A DNA stretch of 64,000 nt from contig CM076154.1 of assembly GCA_038025085.1 (NCBI GenBank), forward strand, positions 38,358,501-38,422,500, read 5' to 3'. Shown in pieces: positions 61,683-64,000 of this stretch (position 1 is the first letter of the stretch; each line of letters begins with the position of its first letter). A program made the translations under genes and the position numbers. Source of the stretch: Tetragonia tetragonoides (taxonomy: Eukaryota > Streptophyta > Magnoliopsida > Caryophyllales > Aizoaceae). A model generated the notes under the pieces. It was not told the DNA's origin. It made no database searches and saw only the letters and a program-made list of their open reading frames with translations.

Positions 61683-63428
61683 CTAAGGGAACTGGAATGA
61701 GCCTCCAATTTGGTCCGTATTCGATGGAGGTTTAATAGCCACCCAGAGCAAGGATATCGTAATGGCAACAAGTCCCGACCATACAAAAACAATTGTCGGC
61801 GTCCTCCCTCTTCTTCCCATGAGACCTTTAGCGAAGGGGTATAGATGTGCCAATACCCAGAAACTGAAGAATACACCACCTATCAGCTTACTCCACTGAG
61901 GTATAGTGCTGTATATTGTACGGCTAAACCCAACTGCTATTGCTATTAAGTTGATCATCATGATCACAATAGGTGGAATCATTAACGACGTCCATTTGAC
62001 AATGTAAAGATCAGCAAACTCATCATCATTATCATCACCACCAGATTTAGTAGTCAGTGTAAAAGAGATTTCAATTCCTGCTACCACTTTCAACAACCCC
62101 TGAAGCACTGCAGCAAGGTGAGCACTTGTCCCTCCGATCAACCAAAACTGCTCATTCCGCCACCATTCTTCCAATTGAATGCCAGACCATTTGATTTCAA
62201 GTATCGCAAGCGCACAAAGTGTCAAGGTAATGATCAAGAGATAGGTGAGGAAAGTGACATTGAGGGTTTGCACGATGAACTGGCCAGAGAAGAGAGAGAG
62301 AGCAGGTAGGAAACAATATACGATAAGGAAGATAGAGGTGAAAGGGTAAATACCCACGTTAAGGTATGCAATCCTTTGTAGAATCTTCATTTTTGGGCTG
62401 GCAAGTAAGGCATTGTTGCGGGAGAAGAAGATCTCAACAGAACCTGTAGCCCATCGAAGAACCTGGTGGAGCCTGTCAGTGAGATTGATCGGAGCAGTTC
62501 CTCTAAATGCATCACGTTTCGTGACACAGTAAACAGATTTCCATCCCCTGTTGTGCATCCTATACCCCGTGACCACATCTTCTGTTACAGAACCATAAAT
62601 CCACCCAACTCGGTCACCCCATTCAGTCTTGTCCTCATACCAGCAAGATATGACATTGATTGCCTCAGCAACTGTTGACGCATCAAGCAACTCTCGGCCA
62701 ATTGTGAGAGCACCTGGTGGCCTTCCATTCTTCACGGCCGGGTGATCAGCCAAGGGACGCCCTTGGAACTCAGCCACAGGAATTGAATCAAGAAGGAACC
62801 TAGAGTTGCCAAATTTCTTGGGGAATGTGGAGAGGGGCATCTCTTCTTCGTCAGAGTCGTCACCCATTCTCAATGCTCTGTTCTCTTCAGCAGCTGAAAG
62901 CTTCTTGCGACGAGGGAAGCAACAGCTCCAGAAACTCGGAGCACGGTCTTTCGCGCGAGGTGGATCAAAACCATAAAGTGCCATTCTTCGGAAGAGGCAA
63001 CCAGTCCCCACATAAACTGGGCCTTGAAGGCCATCGAGTGCCCTCATGTTCACATCAAAGAAGACTGTGTTATTGTTGGCATATCGATCTGAGGGGTCAA
63101 TTCCCTCAAATCTTTGGGGGAACTGGACATAACAAAGGCGGTCTCCTCCCCTGTCCATCATGAAGCACATGCCTTCTCGCGGCGCTTGCGAGTTGTAAAT
63201 ATAATGGTCACAGTCCAAGTTGAGAATAAACGGACCATTAGACATGATTGCAGATGCTCTCACCAAAGCATTCATGGCTCCAGCTTTCTTATTGTGATCA
63301 TAGCCAGGGCGCTTCTCACGAGAAACATAAACCAGCATAGGAAGACGAATGTCAACATCACTGACGTCAATAAGCCTGGCCTCCTCAGAACCAAGCAGTG
63401 GATTTTCACTAGGAGGCTTGAGCATTAC
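61683..63428 (-). CDS. CSLD3: Cellulose synthase-like D (CSLD2/3-like), last exon
   Basis: The terminal exon, opened on the minus strand by AATAATGCAG just above 63428, encodes the last 581 residues of a protein that is about 1145 long in full. CSLDs are Golgi/plasma-membrane family GT2 glycan synthases needed for tip-growing root hairs and pollen tubes. The fragment starts [13 protein letters not shown] inside the catalytic region. It contains the UDP-binding DCD ([12 protein letters not shown]), the catalytic TED (SVTEDVVTG) and QxxRW (HQVLRWATG), followed by six predicted membrane helices and the ending GGSFQFP. The insertion with CCFPRRKK and the acidic DDSDEEEM is CSLD-like. Earlier exons with the RING domain and D motif are beyond the window. 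The CSLD2 versus CSLD3 identity is not resolved. Confidence 0.94.
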   Translation of the reverse strand, partial: VMLKPPSENPLLGSEEARLIDVSDVDIRLPMLVYVSREKRPGYDHNKKAGAMNALVRASAIMSNGPFILNLDCDHYIYNSQAPREGMCFMMDRGGDRLCYVQFPQRFEGIDPSDRYANNNTVFFDVNMRALDGLQGPVYVGTGCLFRRMALYGFDPPRAKDRAPSFWSCCFPRRKKLSAAEENRALRMGDDSDEEEMPLSTFPKKFGNSRFLLDSIPVAEFQGRPLADHPAVKNGRPPGALTIGRELLDASTVAEAINVISCWYEDKTEWGDRVGWIYGSVTEDVVTGYRMHNRGWKSVYCVTKRDAFRGTAPINLTDRLHQVLRWATGSVEIFFSRNNALLASPKMKILQRIAYLNVGIYPFTSIFLIVYCFLPALSLFSGQFIVQTLNVTFLTYLLIITLTLCALAILEIKWSGIQLEEWWRNEQFWLIGGTSAHLAAVLQGLLKVVAGIEISFTLTTKSGGDDNDDEFADLYIVKWTSLMIPPIVIMMINLIAIAVGFSRTIYSTIPQWSKLIGGVFFSFWVLAHLYPFAKGLMGRRGRTPTIVFVWSGLVAITISLLWVAIKPPSNTDQIGGSFQFP

Positions 63429-64000
63429 CTGCATTATTTAAGAGACCAAAAATCAGCAAAATTGCTTTTCAGCCGAAGTTCCACTATTTAAGTGCCTTGC
63501 AATCAACACCAGTCAAATGAAACTTCACTAAACCTAACTCGCTACTATTTGGGCGCTTCATTCCAACCAAAAGCGACTACATGCTGTATCTGTATCCTTG
63601 GACAACTAAGTAGATGACTTTTCGAAACTTCATTTAACCAATGGATAAAATAGTAGGGGGCAACCCTCATGAGTCATATCCACACCCACATCCGACCATT
63701 GTCCCCAAATTTGCCTAACATAGCTATTGAAGATGCCAAATAACTTTAGTTTAGAGAAATTTGCCTAACATAGCTATAAAAGTTGAAAAATATCTTTAGT
63801 TTAGAGATTCTTGTACATCTTTGTTTGCCCCCTTCCCTATGGGATATGCTTATTCCCCCCATCCCCAACACACACACACAAAGACCACAAGAAGACATTC
63901 TTTTGTTTGCTACCCCCTTACAGTTAAGATATCCTATAAAATAAACATATAAAGCAGCTGTAAAAACATTTTCTAGGGCAGGAGTTATGATAATCCTAAC
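63429..64000 (-). other. CSLD intron (partial)
   Basis: No exon was found here, so this is the 3' part of the last CSLD intron. It includes a short direct repeat of AATTTGCCTAACATAGCTAT near 63709 and 63760. Confidence 0.6.

Overview
This is nuclear DNA of a flowering plant, most likely a eudicot. Genes are split by AT-rich GT-AG introns. The proteins are plant types: DYW and PLS-less PPR proteins, a CSLD synthase, 4CL and a fasciclin-like AGP. Intergenic DNA is full of MITEs, SINEs and LINE copies. I cannot fix the species. The gene order resembles Arabidopsis blocks that I recall as At3g03050-At3g03090 and At5g16910-At5g17010.

Layout, left to right. The last exon of a vacuolar/plastid-type sugar transporter (VGT1-like, +) faces a single-exon DYW-type PPR editing factor (-). 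Next is a foldback MITE and a four-exon gene for a small basic, probably nucleolar protein with a telo-box promoter (+). From 5.4 to 9.7 kb the DNA is degenerate: an orphan terminal exon, a Mutator-like TIR element, a broken DUF295/F-box-type gene, an unidentified ORF remnant and a tRNA-derived SINE. SMG9, an NMD factor (-, seven exons), and EMB976-like, a plastid PPR protein (+, eight exons), are transcribed divergently. A PEARLI4-domain gene (+) follows. It contains a 129-bp in-frame internal duplication and is cut by a 4.6-kb RTE-clade LINE with an intact ORF, an 11-bp target duplication and an (ATT)124 array.

The right half carries mitochondrial complex I subunit NDUFS6 (+), whose first intron is enlarged by a ~310-bp satellite; cytosolic-type ribose-5-phosphate isomerase (-); ATAD3 (-, eight exons); 4-coumarate:CoA ligase (-, six exons, one GC-AG intron); a nine-copy inverted array of the same satellite; a gene-poor stretch with a Stowaway MITE and a poly(A)-tailed retroposon; a fasciclin-like arabinogalactan protein (-); and the last exon of a CSLD cellulose synthase-like gene (-), which runs off the right edge.

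The genes do not form one pathway. CSLD, FLA and 4CL are all cell-wall related, and NDUFS6 and ATAD3 are both mitochondrial, but their adjacency looks like ancestral synteny rather than a functional cluster. The most unusual things seen are the LINE-interrupted PEARLI4 gene with its exonised splice site, the RTE 3' end also found alone in a SMG9 intron, and the satellite family present as two oppositely oriented arrays 19 kb apart. I found no convincing new biological system.
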